Source of the DNA: Corbicula japonica
Lineage: Eukaryota; Mollusca; Bivalvia; Venerida; Cyrenidae
Reading direction: 5' to 3'
NCBI GenBank assembly: GCA_038501625.1
Contig: JAZAYU010000258.1
Location: 623,001-687,000 of the forward strand
Length of the DNA: 64,000 nucleotides
In this document: piece by piece, positions 1-11,179 of the stretch
Position numbering within the stretch: the first letter of the stretch is position 1
Layout: every line of letters begins with the position of its first letter
The notes under the pieces: generated by a model
What the model was told of the DNA's origin: nothing
The model's input: only the letters and a program-made list of their open reading frames with translations
Databases searched by the model: none
Made by a program: the position numbers and the translations under genes

Positions 1-297
1 ATACTTTTCAAAATCAATCATTTTTAAACCTCCTTTTTTGTATTGCTGTTTTAGTGTTGCACGTTTTATTTTGTCAGGTTTTCCATCCCAAAGAAAATCG
101 TACGCATATCGTTCAATAGTTTTTAATGTATTTTGATCTAAATTTGGCAGTGCAGATATAATGTATGTTAGTTTTGGTAATGCAAACGATTTAATTACAG
201 TATTTTTCCTAAAAGCGTAAGTTGCCATTGCTTAAGACAATTAACAAATTCTTTGATTTTCGGGTCGATATTGTTTTTATATGTAAGCTTTGTATTA
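1..297 (-). mobile_element. LINE reverse transcriptase C-terminal fragment, frameshifted, cut by window edge
   Basis: On the minus strand the sequence reads through the window edge as a typical non-LTR retrotransposon segment downstream of the polymerase core. It contains VIKSFALPKLTYIISALPN, then FLWDGKPDKIKR and KKGGLKM; the F-W-G-K-P-K-I and GGL(K)M pattern is shared by L1/Tx1-like LINEs. Upstream, PKIKEFVNCLKQW followed by LTLLGK is in a different frame. The two frames meet at the T run at 203-207, where one missing base explains the break. The element is therefore dead at this point, and the rest lies outside the window. The clade is not certain. Confidence 0.75.
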
Positions 298-680
298 TTG
301 TTACACGTTCTGATTTAGATAGTCCAGATTCTGATATGCCCTATATTTTGCGTAATTTGGAAAAATATTTTTTGTGAATTAAACAGCTAATTACTAGTAT
401 TGTTCATGGCAATTTGTTTAATGAGAACAAAAATAAATGCTAATTTTGTCAGAAAATTATATTCTGTTTAACATTTTTATGATGTTGACATGTAAAAATA
501 TCAAATACTATAGAAGCCATAACATGGTGGCTAAATTCAGCCAGTGGCTGAATTCAGCCACAGAATGCATGACATCGCTTACATAAAAAAACCGGAAAAA
601 CTTCATCATATTAAGAGAACACCAATACTACCTTGTGGCTGAATTCAGCCAGTGATGAATGTCAAACGTTTCCCTTGACC
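298..680 (-). repeat. Palindrome-bearing repeat, copy 1
   Basis: Three copies of the 14-bp palindrome GGCTGAATTCAGCC, one with a mismatch, lie at 529-542, 546-559 and 637-650. The stretch 298-350 and the palindrome-flanking DNA match the reverse complement of 29250-29867, including a shared 'gggcatatcagaat' block and 'aaaacttcatcat'. The element abuts the LINE fragment. I see no coding capacity. Confidence 0.7.
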
Positions 681-2761
681 ATTTCGAACTAGTGTCTAAA
701 CAACGGAAGCCGTACCTTCCGTAAAATCTTTCAGGGGGTATGCGTAATATTGTATGTCTAAGTATTACGACATAGCAGCAATTGATTGTATTTTAAATGT
801 TTAAGGAAATTAGCAATATTTTCATGATAGATGTAATTGAATATGTTAAAATATACTAAGTGATATAAAAATAATTTCGTTTTATAATTATCAATTTCCT
901 AAGTTGAAAATTGTGAAAGCAGCATTAGCTTCGTCCAAAAATGTTGATAAAAATGAACAACATTTTAGAAATAAGTACCAGCAATAGATAATTGCTGTGA
1001 CAAATTGCAATGTATTGCTTAATCAAATAAAATTTTTCACAAAGTTTTCGATATATTTAACGTTTACCCTTATAAAATAAGGTTCTCCCAATACTCTCTA
1101 TTACATGTACCATTATCGGCAACCCTCCTCTGACCGAAAGACGGAAACTACCCGAAAACGGAATAGAATATCATTTATCATATCGTCAGATCAAAGCTAG
1201 TATATGAAGGAGGCCAAATTCAGCGACAAATAATGTAATATCGACATTATTGAAGTCTGAACAGAGGATTATATTGGCTAAGAGTGATATGACTGTTTCT
1301 TTGTATTTGTAACTATCGCACTTTTCATAATTGTTATATAGAGTGTATTAATAACAAATTAATTAGAAGTCCGTGTCATGTTTTGATATTAGAAGTTGCC
1401 CTAGATTTTTAGCCAATCGGAAGCTATGAGAATTAAATGTCCTCGGCGATTTATTTCAGTAGAGCTCCTTTCTATTTTCTACTAAATAAAATACGTTTCT
1501 AAAAAAAAAAGCCTGCACTCTAAATGCGCTCGTTTCGACTTCTTTTTTCTATTGAAACGTCTTAATAGACTCAATCCTATACTAAGTGACAATCAGGATT
1601 AATAATAGTGAAATATACTGATCCATAATGAAAACGACAAAAATAACATGGGAAACGACTTTTACTTCAATGATGCCATTGAGTGCAAATATCTTGAAGA
1701 ATTTGATAAAAAATATGTTTATCTTCAAGTTGGAAGATTAAGTATCTATCTGTTAAAAAAAACGAAAACAAAATTAGGTTGTTTTAGCAAATTATGCGTT
1801 TGAATTTAAATGGGACGTGATTTGCCAAAACGGACATTTAAGTAACTGTAAAACGCTACAGTGGACTTAAACGAATATGTTTTTTTCTTTCTGTTCATGT
1901 CATCAACTATCCGGATAATAATTATGTTGTTCAAATACCACAAACAAAATGAAGGTTAAAATATAGCTTCACTGGACAAAATTTTTGAATTATATATATA
2001 TTATTGTTATGTACCTAAGTGCATAGTTTGGTTAACGGACATTCACGCGTACGCCGACGCCGGAGTGAGAATTATAGCTCCCCTATTCTTCAAATAGTCA
2101 AGCTAAAATGTCAGGAGAGTGACCAATAAGTGTGACAATTTTCAAAGTCACAGAAGTTTAGAACATCAATTTACAAAGCTGGGTAAAATATAAGTTTCAA
2201 TGTGGTTTAAGTAAAAGTAGCATTTATTGAACATTAACATATATGAAAAAAATAGGTATACAATTCTTTAAATAATCAAAATTTACGCCATTTCATCCAG
2301 CGCGGTAGATAAAAACATGAAGCAAATCAATACATCTTCGTGTTATAAATGTATGGTCCTTCTAATATAAATTATACAAAAGAAATATAGTTTTAAGTTA
2401 ATGTTTCTCAGTGCAAAAACATATTGTTTATGTTCATCTCTATTGTCTTCAGCTTCCTTAAGAAAACATCATTTCAATTTTACAGGAGTACGGCATCATC
2501 CATAGAAGCGTGTCATGTTTTGATCATTACTTATCAGAAGTGATAATGATATATTATTGTGTACACTACACAAATATGAAAGTAATGAGTGTGACACAAT
2601 TTCTACATACTAATATAGCCATTCTCATTTCAATAAAAAGGCATTCGTTTGTTTTGCAATGGTCTCCTGTCGTTCGTGTTTGGTGAACAAAAAACATGGT
2701 AAAACAGATTGTTAACTCAGAAGTCCAATTAAAATCATCAACAATATTAAACAACAAAAGA
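681..2761. other. No gene seen; AT-rich spacer
   Basis: No supported coding region or recognisable RNA. A 16-bp string (cgtgtcatgttttgat) occurs at 1371 and again near 2508. The 63-codon minus-strand frame at 2566-2757 shows no family motif. I looked here for the missing 3' exons of the 9.7-2.8 kb pseudogene and did not find them. Confidence 0.5.
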
Positions 2762-3034
2762 CTAATGAATATTTATTCTACTCAAACTTATTAGTAGAGC
2801 CAGTGCTGCTAAAAGATATCTATTTTTATTTTCACGTCCACAATTGTCCAACTGAATGTAGATTTTTTTAGTGAGCTTATCGCAACATCGAATCCATAAG
2901 GCTCTGAACAAACAGTTGATCGTCAAGTTTGAGTCGTGTGGATACTGATGGAGATCCACAAATATCTGCGTTGGTTGTCCGTGGATCAATACTCCGGTCA
3001 GATGAGTTTTAAGCGTATTGGCCGGGTCGAGACA
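2762..3034 (-). pseudogene. Exon 8: DUF7869 core (QLDNCGRENKNRY)
   Basis: The acceptor is tatttcag. It reads HLTGVLIHGQP, DLHQYPHDSNLTIN and QLDNCGRENKNRYLLAALA, then stops at TAG 2762-2764. In relatives the protein continues past this point, so an undetected donor and further exons, or a 3' truncation, must be assumed. Confidence 0.8.
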
Positions 3035-4301
3035 CTGAAATAAAGCATTTAGTAAACATATTTTATTACATTTTCAGGAGAAAGCTTAATATTTGACTTA
3101 AACGTATACATCCTCAAATTTGGAAATGTTGTTCGAAAAGCTGGGGCAATATCTTTGAATAGACTATGATATTCATCAGACAACATTTGGAAAGATACGG
3201 ATTTCATAAGGTGTTTAATGGTCTTTTGGTGACCATTTTAATGTCATTTAAATTTTAATCTTTCAAATCTAAACCCGAACAATATTAAAATAAAATTTGC
3301 ATAATATAAGTCATTATAATAAAAATTGTAAGGATTAACATATTTTACTAATTTTCAATTATGATTTATCTTGCTTATAAAATGTATCCAATGACTCTTT
3401 TTTCATAAATACTACAAACGATATCTTGAACACACAAATAATAAAAATACATTGCGAGTTACATTCTACTGAATGCGGGTGCCAAATTCTATGTATACGA
3501 CATGCTAGACTAGTTACTAGTCTGATAAATACTTTGTTTGTTTATTTGTTGTAGTTTTTATCGATAATAACAAAATGCGTAATGTAGCCAGTCAATTTTC
3601 TATCCCACTGCACTGTGAATAATCAATGAAGTTCAGAGAGTTCTGTAGACTGGCTAAGATTAATAGTTGGAAATTAAAGTAAAACAAAATACTTCATCGC
3701 CGGAAACCAGGCTAAATACATGCACACATGTTTTACTGAATGGTGATTTGGTGTTGCTATAGGATAAAACGCAATTTTATACCAAATAAAAGGTTTTCAA
3801 TTAGCAGAGAAAAATGCTTAAAAATATTTATAAACGTTATTTTTATTTAAACCCTGTAGGCAAGACCATTGATTATGTGGAAGATAAAACGTTTAAAGTG
3901 AAAGTGAGAATTAAACATTAGGATCGAAGTTTGTTTCTTTTTCTTACAACAGTCAATTAACCCATGTTTTGAACAGCTTATATCCAATGATATTCACATG
4001 TAGTATTCGCACTTGTTCTGTTTCAGCTGATAAGCACGCCTACAGTTCATATGTAGCCACTGGCGACTAGTGTTAAATCATTGGAGGTTAATGGGGTTAT
4101 ATTATCTTGCATTCGATTTTCTTGGCCCATTAAAATGTCACGATTAAGATATAATCAAAGGCGTAGTGTCTCCTGAGAATATGTTGAGACACCATTATAC
4201 AGGACTGTAGTAATTCTCACAGACGAACTGTTTTATTTCCATTCAATAAGTGAACAAATAGCAGGATAATGTTCTCAAATCAATTTTGATTGGTAAAACA
4301 T

Positions 4302-4460
4302 TTTGTGATCATGCAGACGATGAATAATCAAATATTCACTCTGTTGTTTTGTAACGAGTTTGATTCTGTTTTTTTTTGGCGCACATCTTCTGTAAATTCC
4401 AGCTTTGACTATCCCGATGCAAGGTTGTTTAAAATATTGGTTAACGATTTTATAATACAT
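4302..4460 (+). repeat. Diverged duplicated segment A, copy 1
   Basis: Related to 5425-5545 in the same orientation, with scattered substitutions and indels. An open frame of 102 codons crosses it (4290-4598), but the second copy is not open, so I do not call it coding. Confidence 0.6.
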
Positions 4461-5177
4461 TGTAAAGGTTTTCCCGTATTACCTTCCTCTGAGGGATGTT
4501 TTCTGAAGCAGCACTGTTATTCTCTCTGCATGATATGTTATTATAACTCCAATGACCTGATCTTATCAAGAGTTTGTGAGGTTTCAATGTCCAGCTAATT
4601 GTTTATAATGATTTGTGTTGCTCTATTGTAAGAGAACTGCAAAATCGTGAATTTATAAAATGTGTATGAGCCCATGGGTCGGAATGGTATTTTAACAAAT
4701 TCGAAGTACACTTAAAATTTCTTATATCTGTTTAATAACCGAGAAATAATAATTAGAATATATAATTAATTTCTAATTTCTGCTATTATAATATATTGTT
4801 GATTAAATTGGAAAGTAACCAGTAAAGCTTAACAATTATTAATACGCTATAATGATAATTAATACACTTCTCAAAAGTTCTAAGTGCACACTTGATAAAT
4901 GTTGTTTCACCTAACTATTTGATTGAATCATTATATTTAGAAGTTGAATGAATTTCCTATAATTTTAGTTTTAAGTTATTAATAAGTGTTCTCGTTTTTA
5001 ACGTAAATATTTAATGACGTAAGAGCGTAAAGTCAACGTTAAACGTAAGCAATGTTTTTAATGAAGAAAATAATATCATTTGAATAATTTCTGAAAATGA
5101 TAAATTAGAGACATTTTTTTTGCATTATGAATACCAGCAAAATATATAAAGTCAGAATATCTGTGTGAAGCGCAAAA

Positions 5178-5252
5178 CTGCGCGATGATTATCTATTTAC
5201 GCAATTAATGAAAGCGGGAGATGTACTTGTAAATGATGCTTATTAAGCAGAC
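5178..5252 (+). repeat. Diverged duplicated segment B, copy 1
   Basis: Matches 5544-5625 over roughly 70 bp with a small insertion in the later copy. Confidence 0.55.
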
Positions 5253-5424
5253 ATTATCTTAATTAAGAACAGATAATAAAGTCGATCTTTAATTGACCAA
5301 AGAACACAGTCCGTATATTATGTCATTTAACAACAAACTGGTTAAGCAAGTAGAAAACATATTTCATTCTATCATTTACCGCTTTTCCATTTTATAATAA
5401 TAAAAATAATAGAAACAGTTGGTG

Positions 5425-5545
5425 ATCATGCATATGAAGAAGAATCGAATATTCACGCTATTGTTTTGATCCGAGTTCTGTGAACTCATGTTTAATTATC
5501 CCGATGCAAGGTTGTTGCTATATATTGGTTAACGATTTATGATAC
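5425..5545 (+). repeat. Diverged duplicated segment A, copy 2
   Basis: Second copy of 4302-4460. It directly precedes the second copy of the 'gcgatgattatc' segment, which suggests one compound duplication that has been rearranged. Confidence 0.55.
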
Positions 5546-5625
5546 GCGATGATTATCTATTTACGCAATTAATGACAGTCTTTTCCGCGGGAGATGACTT
5601 GTAAATGATGCTTTTTAAGCAAATA
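5544..5625 (+). repeat. Diverged duplicated segment B, copy 2
   Basis: Second copy of 5178-5252, carrying a short insertion (cttttcc) not present in the first. Confidence 0.55.
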
Positions 5626-6721
5626 TTTATTATAATATACTAACAATAATTATAATAATGATGGGTTATTTCGAAAACGCTTGTTGCATTGACTTGAAAT
5701 GGTAAGGCTAGTAATGATTACAGGAAATTTGATTATTTTCTTAATAATTTAAATATATCATTTTTTGCGGACAATCACGCAACTTTGCTCGCCCGCCCTA
5801 TGCACATCATAAAATATGGCAAATACGCTTAAATAATAGCTAACTTTCCTTTGTTATTTATTTACAGAAATAAGAAACTTAAAAAAAGTGCTAAATGGAG
5901 GTCAATGACCCTAGAGTAATTTGCGCTGTAAAAAAAAAACAGTCAAAAACCTGATTTTCAACAATCTCATGATCGCAAAATTTGCAGTCGACTAGAACAA
6001 TTCTGAATCGAATCTTTTTCTTTAAAAAACAAATTATATCATTGAGCAACATATTAGCAACATTGCAATATGGACACTGCTACAACAGCAAAATCATTCC
6101 GGTCTGCTGAACAATATTATAGACGAAATATTATTTTTATAAAATAGATAAAGTTATCTCACATTTGCAAATAAGCATTTCCAATGTTGGTCATATGGGA
6201 GGATTTTGATTTTGATATATAGAATTAACTGCATAATTGTTAACCATCAATAATCTCTTTTTGTATGTTTATAGTTTTTTAATTAGTTATGAAAATAGAT
6301 AAAATGCATTACAAAGTAATACCTGTTCAATTTTATCGTTGTTCATTTGATTTATATACAAATTATGATTTTCTCAATAAACCACGCATAATCGAGTGGT
6401 TTAAAGTTAATTTACTTTTGCAGAGTTAATTATGCACATTATTCAACCTATTTGCGCGGAATTTAGGTCTACATAAGCAGAACTTTGGAGTCTCATACTG
6501 CACACGTGCTTCTAACATTTAGTTTCTTGCAACATGTTTGAAATGAGACCTATTAATTATTCATGTCTCTTGAACCTTTCGATTTTACTCGAAATCAAAC
6601 TTATTATACGGTACGATTTTATGGCTTCATTAACCTTTTTATTTGTAAGAAAACATTAATTAATTTTGTTTTCGTATTTCAAAATTCCCAAGTACTGTTA
6701 AGATGAAACAAAGTTCTTTAC

Positions 6722-6848
6722 CTTTGGTATGTTTTGAAACCGAGGCAAATCAGTCATGCTGTGGTCCATACCATCTACAATAACACTTGTTACATCCTTA
6801 TCTCGAATGCCTTCATCGCGTCGTGCATAGTATGAATCACGGGCCTGT
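6722..6848 (-). pseudogene. Exon 7: VIVDGMDHS segment
   Basis: The acceptor is cttttgcag and the donor GTAAAG. The 127 bp are open, reading ARDSYYARRDEG, VIVDGMDHSMTDLPRFQ and PK. It joins exon 8 at a codon boundary across a 3.7 kb intron. Confidence 0.8.
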
Positions 6849-7281
6849 CTGCAAAAGACATAATTGCAACATGCATGCATCTTTAAATACACTAAGCCAA
6901 TGTTCTAGCTAACCATATGGACTATACTATTTTATTTTCTCAGCATGGAACCAAAATATACTTTTCTTACTTGAAACATATCAGTGACACCACTGTCACT
7001 TCCTTTTGATGAAATAGCCCTCAATTTATCTACATCCATTACGAAACCACGTGTACTGGTATTTAATAAAGAAATGAGTTAAAACAAAAGTCACAAAATC
7101 GTCGGTAGCGTGGAAATTATCCGTTTCATGTAACAGAGACTTATGTATCCTCATTTAAATATGGATTGTAGAGTAATTTTGAAAAATTTAATGAGAATAT
7201 GCACTAAAAGCGATTTCTTATCTGTTTTGAGCATTTTCGTTTTCCGGTTTAAAAAGGTTAAATATTGATCTCAGATCAGAA

Positions 7282-7490
7282 GATTTGGAGAAACAGCGCC
7301 AGGGGAAGTGCGTCGGACTCCAGATCCGGAGACTGTGGATTCGAATCCTACCAAATTATGAAATTCCTCTGCGATTTCCCCAATCCACTTTCAGCGAGAG
7401 TGTTTAGCAGCCCATGAATTAATATATTAAGTTGGAAGGACTTTATTCACACTCGATGTAAAATAAATAATTTTAAGCTAAGATTTGGGC
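7282..7490 (+). mobile_element. SINE-like element with tRNA-Trp(CCA)-like head
   Basis: The head at 7282-7357 folds as a tRNA remnant. GATTTG can pair with CAAATT (one G-U pair) as acceptor stem. The arm TCGGA-CTCCAGA-TCCGG has loop anticodon CCA. The T arm holds a perfect B-box-like GGATTCGAATCC at 7337-7348. The D arm is about five bases too long and the T stem has one mismatch, so a working tRNA is unlikely. About 130 bases of non-tRNA body follow. It lies in the intron between exons 6 and 7 of the pseudogene, antisense to it. Confidence 0.55.
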
Positions 7491-7598
7491 TGAATGCGCA
7501 TTGAAAATTATTATTGCACAGGGTACATGTTTTCTTTTCTAGGTACATGTTTTCTTTTATAAGCATAATATTTAACAAATACGGATACACGTATTTAC

Positions 7599-7720
7599 CT
7601 TTGTCTTTCCAGATGTTCATCCCAGTCTTTCTGAGTTGCTTCTTTCTCTAAAGTATTTTCAAATTAATGAAAAACATTTTTGGCCACACAACATACATCG
7701 CATTTCGCCATCTTCGAAAT
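7599..7720 (-). pseudogene. Exon 6: CDVCC motif with in-frame TAA
   Basis: The acceptor is ttgttacag and the donor GTAAAT. It reads ISKMAKCDVCCVAK, then a TAA at 7664-7666, then in the same frame TLEKEATQKDWDEHLERQR. Because the frame continues on both sides, this is a point nonsense mutation and not a splice boundary. Confidence 0.75.
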
Positions 7721-7917
7721 CTGTAACAAGAGGGGTTCATGTTGACATTTGCTACAAAGTATCGGTATATTATGTGTAAAAATATTACAACATATACAGC
7801 TTTACGAGGAAAATTTACTGCAAACTGTCTCTCATGAATATCATTTTTCCTAACGCTTGATATATCAAGCAATTTCAATATGGTTACACAATGTCGTTAA
7901 ATAAAACATGAACAAAC

Positions 7918-8135
7918 CTTTTGATGTTTAACGTGTTTAAAATATTTTCTCCAAATGTTATGGAACTGGGCATACTCGATAACCTTCTCTGGGTCAATCT
8001 TTGAATATGTCTCTTGAAACTTCTGATAAATCAACCGAAGTGTGACACCAACTGGAAGGAGTGTGTTGCCAGACTCAGGATGATCTTCGCCATAAAATGC
8101 TACGTAGTTAGTCATACATCCCTTTGCAACAATTC
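7918..8135 (-). pseudogene. Exon 5: YGE...LP...Y / FxxIWRKYF segment
   Basis: The acceptor is tattttcag and the donor GTTTGT. The 218 bp are fully open. The order FYGEDHPES, LPVGVTLRLIY and FHNIWRKYFKHV is the recognisable middle of this family. Confidence 0.8.
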
Positions 8136-8491
8136 CTGAAAATATGACTACCTGATGAAGTTACTTCTGTGTTTTTCAATTATGTATAAGAGAAAGCTTT
8201 GTATTTATCTAAATAGTTTCAGTAACACAGAGCTATCATAAATCCTCCCTGATTTTAATAATCTTTTATGAAACTTCGTGCCCAAGTTATGGTCCATCCT
8301 TATTAAATGAATATCAGAGCTTGTAATTTTAGGACTTAAATATTCCTATATATTTTTAGGACTTAAATATTCCTATATATTTTTTTAAGTACGTATTACA
8401 CATTTTCTTAAAGTTCATATAATTTAAAAATGGAATTATTACAATAAAAATGGTAGATGCTGAAAATAAATGTTATAAATACATGTAATAC

Positions 8492-8612
8492 CTCTTTTGT
8501 TTTTTTCATTCGGTTTGAGTGCACTTAACACATACAGTCCACGCCGAGCTTTTGTTTGGTTCTGTCGTATGTTTTCCTTGATATTTTTATCAAACATTGG
8601 TGCCAGGCTTTC
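8492..8612 (-). pseudogene. Exon 4
   Basis: The acceptor is tttattcag and the donor GTATTA. The 121 bp are open and read ESLAPMFDKNIKENIRQ, then RRGLYVLSALKP. The leftover G joins GA of exon 5 to give glycine. Confidence 0.72.
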
Positions 8613-8949
8613 CTGAATAAAGTCATTCACAAAATAAGACCACAACACAGTAAATAAAAAAATAAAACGATAACACAGTAAATAAAATCAAGATGATAAC
8701 ACAATTATTAAAAAAATATTACACTGTACTTATATATTTATCTACGTATAATGTTTTTACACTTAAGGTATTATCATGAAAAAATAGCAACATGTCAAAA
8801 ATCGACCAGTTATTATATTTCTCTGTAAATACTTGTACCTATTATTGCATTAAACTATGATAGCGCTATTAATGCACTAATTTGAGTCATTACCACGTTA
8901 GTTTGTCTTCTAATTTTGTAGAATACAAGGTATCTTACATTGCATTTAC

Positions 8950-9037
8950 CTAAGTATTATTTAGAAATATTAAACTTGACTTATTCAATATTCTGTGCAG
9001 TTTTTTGTTAAACCATTTTAAAGTACTATTAAATACA
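8950..9037 (-). pseudogene. Exon 3: ends in in-frame TAG
   Basis: The 88-bp exon sits between acceptor tttgcag and donor GTAAATG, and its phases match both neighbours exactly. It reads VFNSTLKWFNKKLHRIL and finishes in TAG at 8950-8952, directly at the donor. A single substitution from CAG or AAG would explain the stop. Confidence 0.6.
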
Positions 9038-9240
9038 CTGCAAAGAACGAACTTTGTTTACAATGAAGCCTAAATCCATACGCATATCCGCGAAATGCGA
9101 AACTTCTATTGAACTTGTAGCCATCAGTGTGAACTCTTTAGATTTCTTTCTGTGATGGATGCTTGCACATAATACTTTTGGTAACATGCATTGTTCATAC
9201 TTAATCAATTAATTAATTTCAAAATAGCTTAAAAACTTAC

Positions 9241-9475
9241 TGGCAAATTAGTTTTCCTTCGACGACAAGGAAACCTCCTTGTTCTTTGGTATCTCTGTAC
9301 ATTTCAATCAATTTTAGTTGTTTTTTGACGCCTTGAGGTATACCATGATATTTTGTACGCCATCTCGAAACCATGTCTGAATCTAAGAGGTCTTGCACGC
9401 ATTTATTAATGCAGCAATCATTGTTCATATCTCTGTTAATTCTTGTTATATCCAATGCTTGCTCTTTCCTGGTCG
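9241..9475 (-). pseudogene. Exon 2: CCxxxC segment
   Basis: The acceptor is ttcaatag and the donor GTAAGT. The 235 bp translate without stops and carry CCINKC, RWRTKYHGIPQGVK and GKLIC. These resemble the N-terminal cysteine region before a 'C..F' continuation in related proteins. Confidence 0.75.
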
Positions 9476-9621
9476 CTATTGAAAATAAAACGCATCTGGT
9501 AAATAGTTTTCAAGAATTGCATGTGAATCCCTTTTTAAGCGGAAAAACTTTTATTAAATTTAATTACAATTACAATTTATTACAATTAAATAAGTAAACG
9601 ATTAAAAGTGTTTCATAATAC

Positions 9622-9676
9622 CTTTCAAAGTATTCTGCACTAAAGAATTTCCACATCCATCCGGTTCAGTATCCAT
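9622..9676 (-). pseudogene. Exon 1 of DUF7869-like pseudogene (start codon)
   Basis: The exon begins MDTEPDGCGN and ends with one base before donor GTATTA. That base completes GCG with exon 2. The ATG at 9674-9676 is the only suitable start in frame. No clear TATA element is visible upstream, and a 5' non-coding exon cannot be excluded. Confidence 0.6.
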
Positions 9677-11179
9677 GATGGTTATGACGAGAAGATAACA
9701 GAACACTTGTGCAAATGAAGAAGATGAATCTGCCATTTGAGACTAATGAAGTGTCAAGAACGTTCTGACATGCCGTTCTAATTGTTCTAATCCTGCAGAG
9801 CGCGATGATTATAAAGATTACATGACACCTCAAGAGAGGACTGTAATATTTTGGGAGTTTACTGATTTGTATTTTACACAGACCCATAAAGGGATTGTTT
9901 AATAAACACAGACCCGAAGGATTGTTTCTACAGCTTATAGTTCTATTTTCTATAACATACGTTCTCTAAGACTCCCAAAGGTAAACTGATACAATAATAC
10001 TACAGTGTGCATGCATGATGAGGAGGCGGGGCTTATCTTACACAACTGACCACTGCTGCGCTACTACATTCCTCCTTTTGTTTAGAATGAAAATGCATCT
10101 AACACTGAAACAGCAAAATCATTAATCATTATAAAGATGTCCGAATAAGATTTGTAATGCCTGGAACTGTCGTCATGTTTGAAATTAAGAAACACGTTGT
10201 ATTTATTTAACAAGTTTCATTAATCAATTTTGAGTGACCGGTGAATGTTTTTATTTGCCTTTCACCTCCCTCCTGAAATTAAATGTCACATGGCAAAATA
10301 AATGCACAAACACTAATTGAAACCAAAACATGTATGAATATCAATTTGATAAAGTCCTGCCTGTAACGAACGCTAATGGCACCGATGTTAATTTATGTCT
10401 CTCTCGAACTTTTAAACAAGGTTAAACAAATATTAACAACAACAGATTAATGTTTATGGATTCGTGAGAAAGTAAATGTGTCTGTGGTCAGTCTTTCTAT
10501 CAGCCATTCATAACAGGTGTGATAAATGGTGAATGTCTTCCGATTTTATGCCTTTTCATTTTCCCACATCGAATTATTCCAAATATACGCTAAGCACTAG
10601 AAAAGAAAATGATAATGTTTAATTTAATACATCTTTTTAAAATAGGTGTTATTATTGATAACCGATTTATAGTTCTTTAATAATTTACAAAAAACATTCA
10701 TTTTGTAAGTTTGTTCGTTCTATATTTATATAATTTGTTGTCAAAATATAATTGTTTAAGTGTAATCGGAGTAGAAGCTCACAAGGTGACAACAAAACAT
10801 ATTGTTAGCTCAAAGAAAAGCGTCTTCAAATTCAAATATTTTTCGATGTAGCGCTGATTGTTCATTAAGAGATATGATATGATTGATCAACTGTTAAAGT
10901 TGATAACAACAGTAATATAATAGAAAACAACAGATTCAACATTCGGAATATGTTTTAAATGTAAATGTTCATCTTTATATTTCATACGGCATCTATTTAA
11001 AACGCTTTTCTAATTGCCAATGGTAATTTTAGCAAACTAACGTTGTTTTAAGTAAGCATCATGGTTCCGATACACTTTGATAATCACACCCTTTTAACAA
11101 CATTCTCTGAACATTTCAGCTTAATTGATTTGTAATGGGCTTACAAAAGACACTTAAAAATCAATAAGCCCTTAATAAG
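9677..11179. other. No gene seen; upstream of pseudogene
   Basis: This is the presumed 5' flank of the pseudogene. A short imperfect direct repeat (cacagaccc..aaggattgttt) lies at 9878-9926. A GC-richer patch is at 10017-10076. No promoter motif can be assigned with confidence. Confidence 0.5.

Larger units (their letters stand above)
3035..6721. other. Long intron with diverged internal duplications
   Basis: This is the intron between exons 7 and 8. No exon was found in it. Two pairs of related segments are visible: 4302-4460 with 5425-5545 (sharing 'atcccgatgcaaggttgt' and 'ttggttaacgattt'), and 5178-5252 with 5544-5625 (sharing 'gcgatgattatctatttacg' and 'gtaaatgatgct'). Confidence 0.6.
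2762..9676 (-). pseudogene. Multi-exon DUF7869-like protein pseudogene (8 exons)
   Basis: Eight minus-strand exons join in phase: 9676-9622, 9475-9241, 9037-8950, 8612-8492, 8135-7918, 7720-7599, 6848-6722 and 3034-2762. Each internal junction has AG before and GT after the exon, and every split codon is completed (1+2, 2+1 or 0). Motifs in order are CCINKC, LPVGVTLRLIY, FHNIWRKYF, CDVCC, VIVDGMDHS, PHDSNLTIN and QLDNCGRENKNRY. From memory of the family this is the layout of large invertebrate proteins ending in a DUF7869 domain, whose function is unknown; a transposase-like origin has been suspected. Two nonsense codons lie in frame: TAG ending exon 3 and TAA inside exon 6. The last exon runs to a stop just after the ENKN helix, and the following conserved part (a G-H-T-H-x-D type motif) was not found. 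A living gene would need both stops changed and a 3' end. Confidence 0.8.

Noticed and set aside
6980..7075. Possible extra exon starting MDVDKLRAISSKG with donor GTAAGA between exons 6 and 7
   Set aside because: Its phase does not fit between exons 6 and 7, which already join correctly without it.
7282..7357. Functional tRNA-Trp gene
   Set aside because: D arm too long, T-stem mismatch, and a non-tRNA body follows directly.
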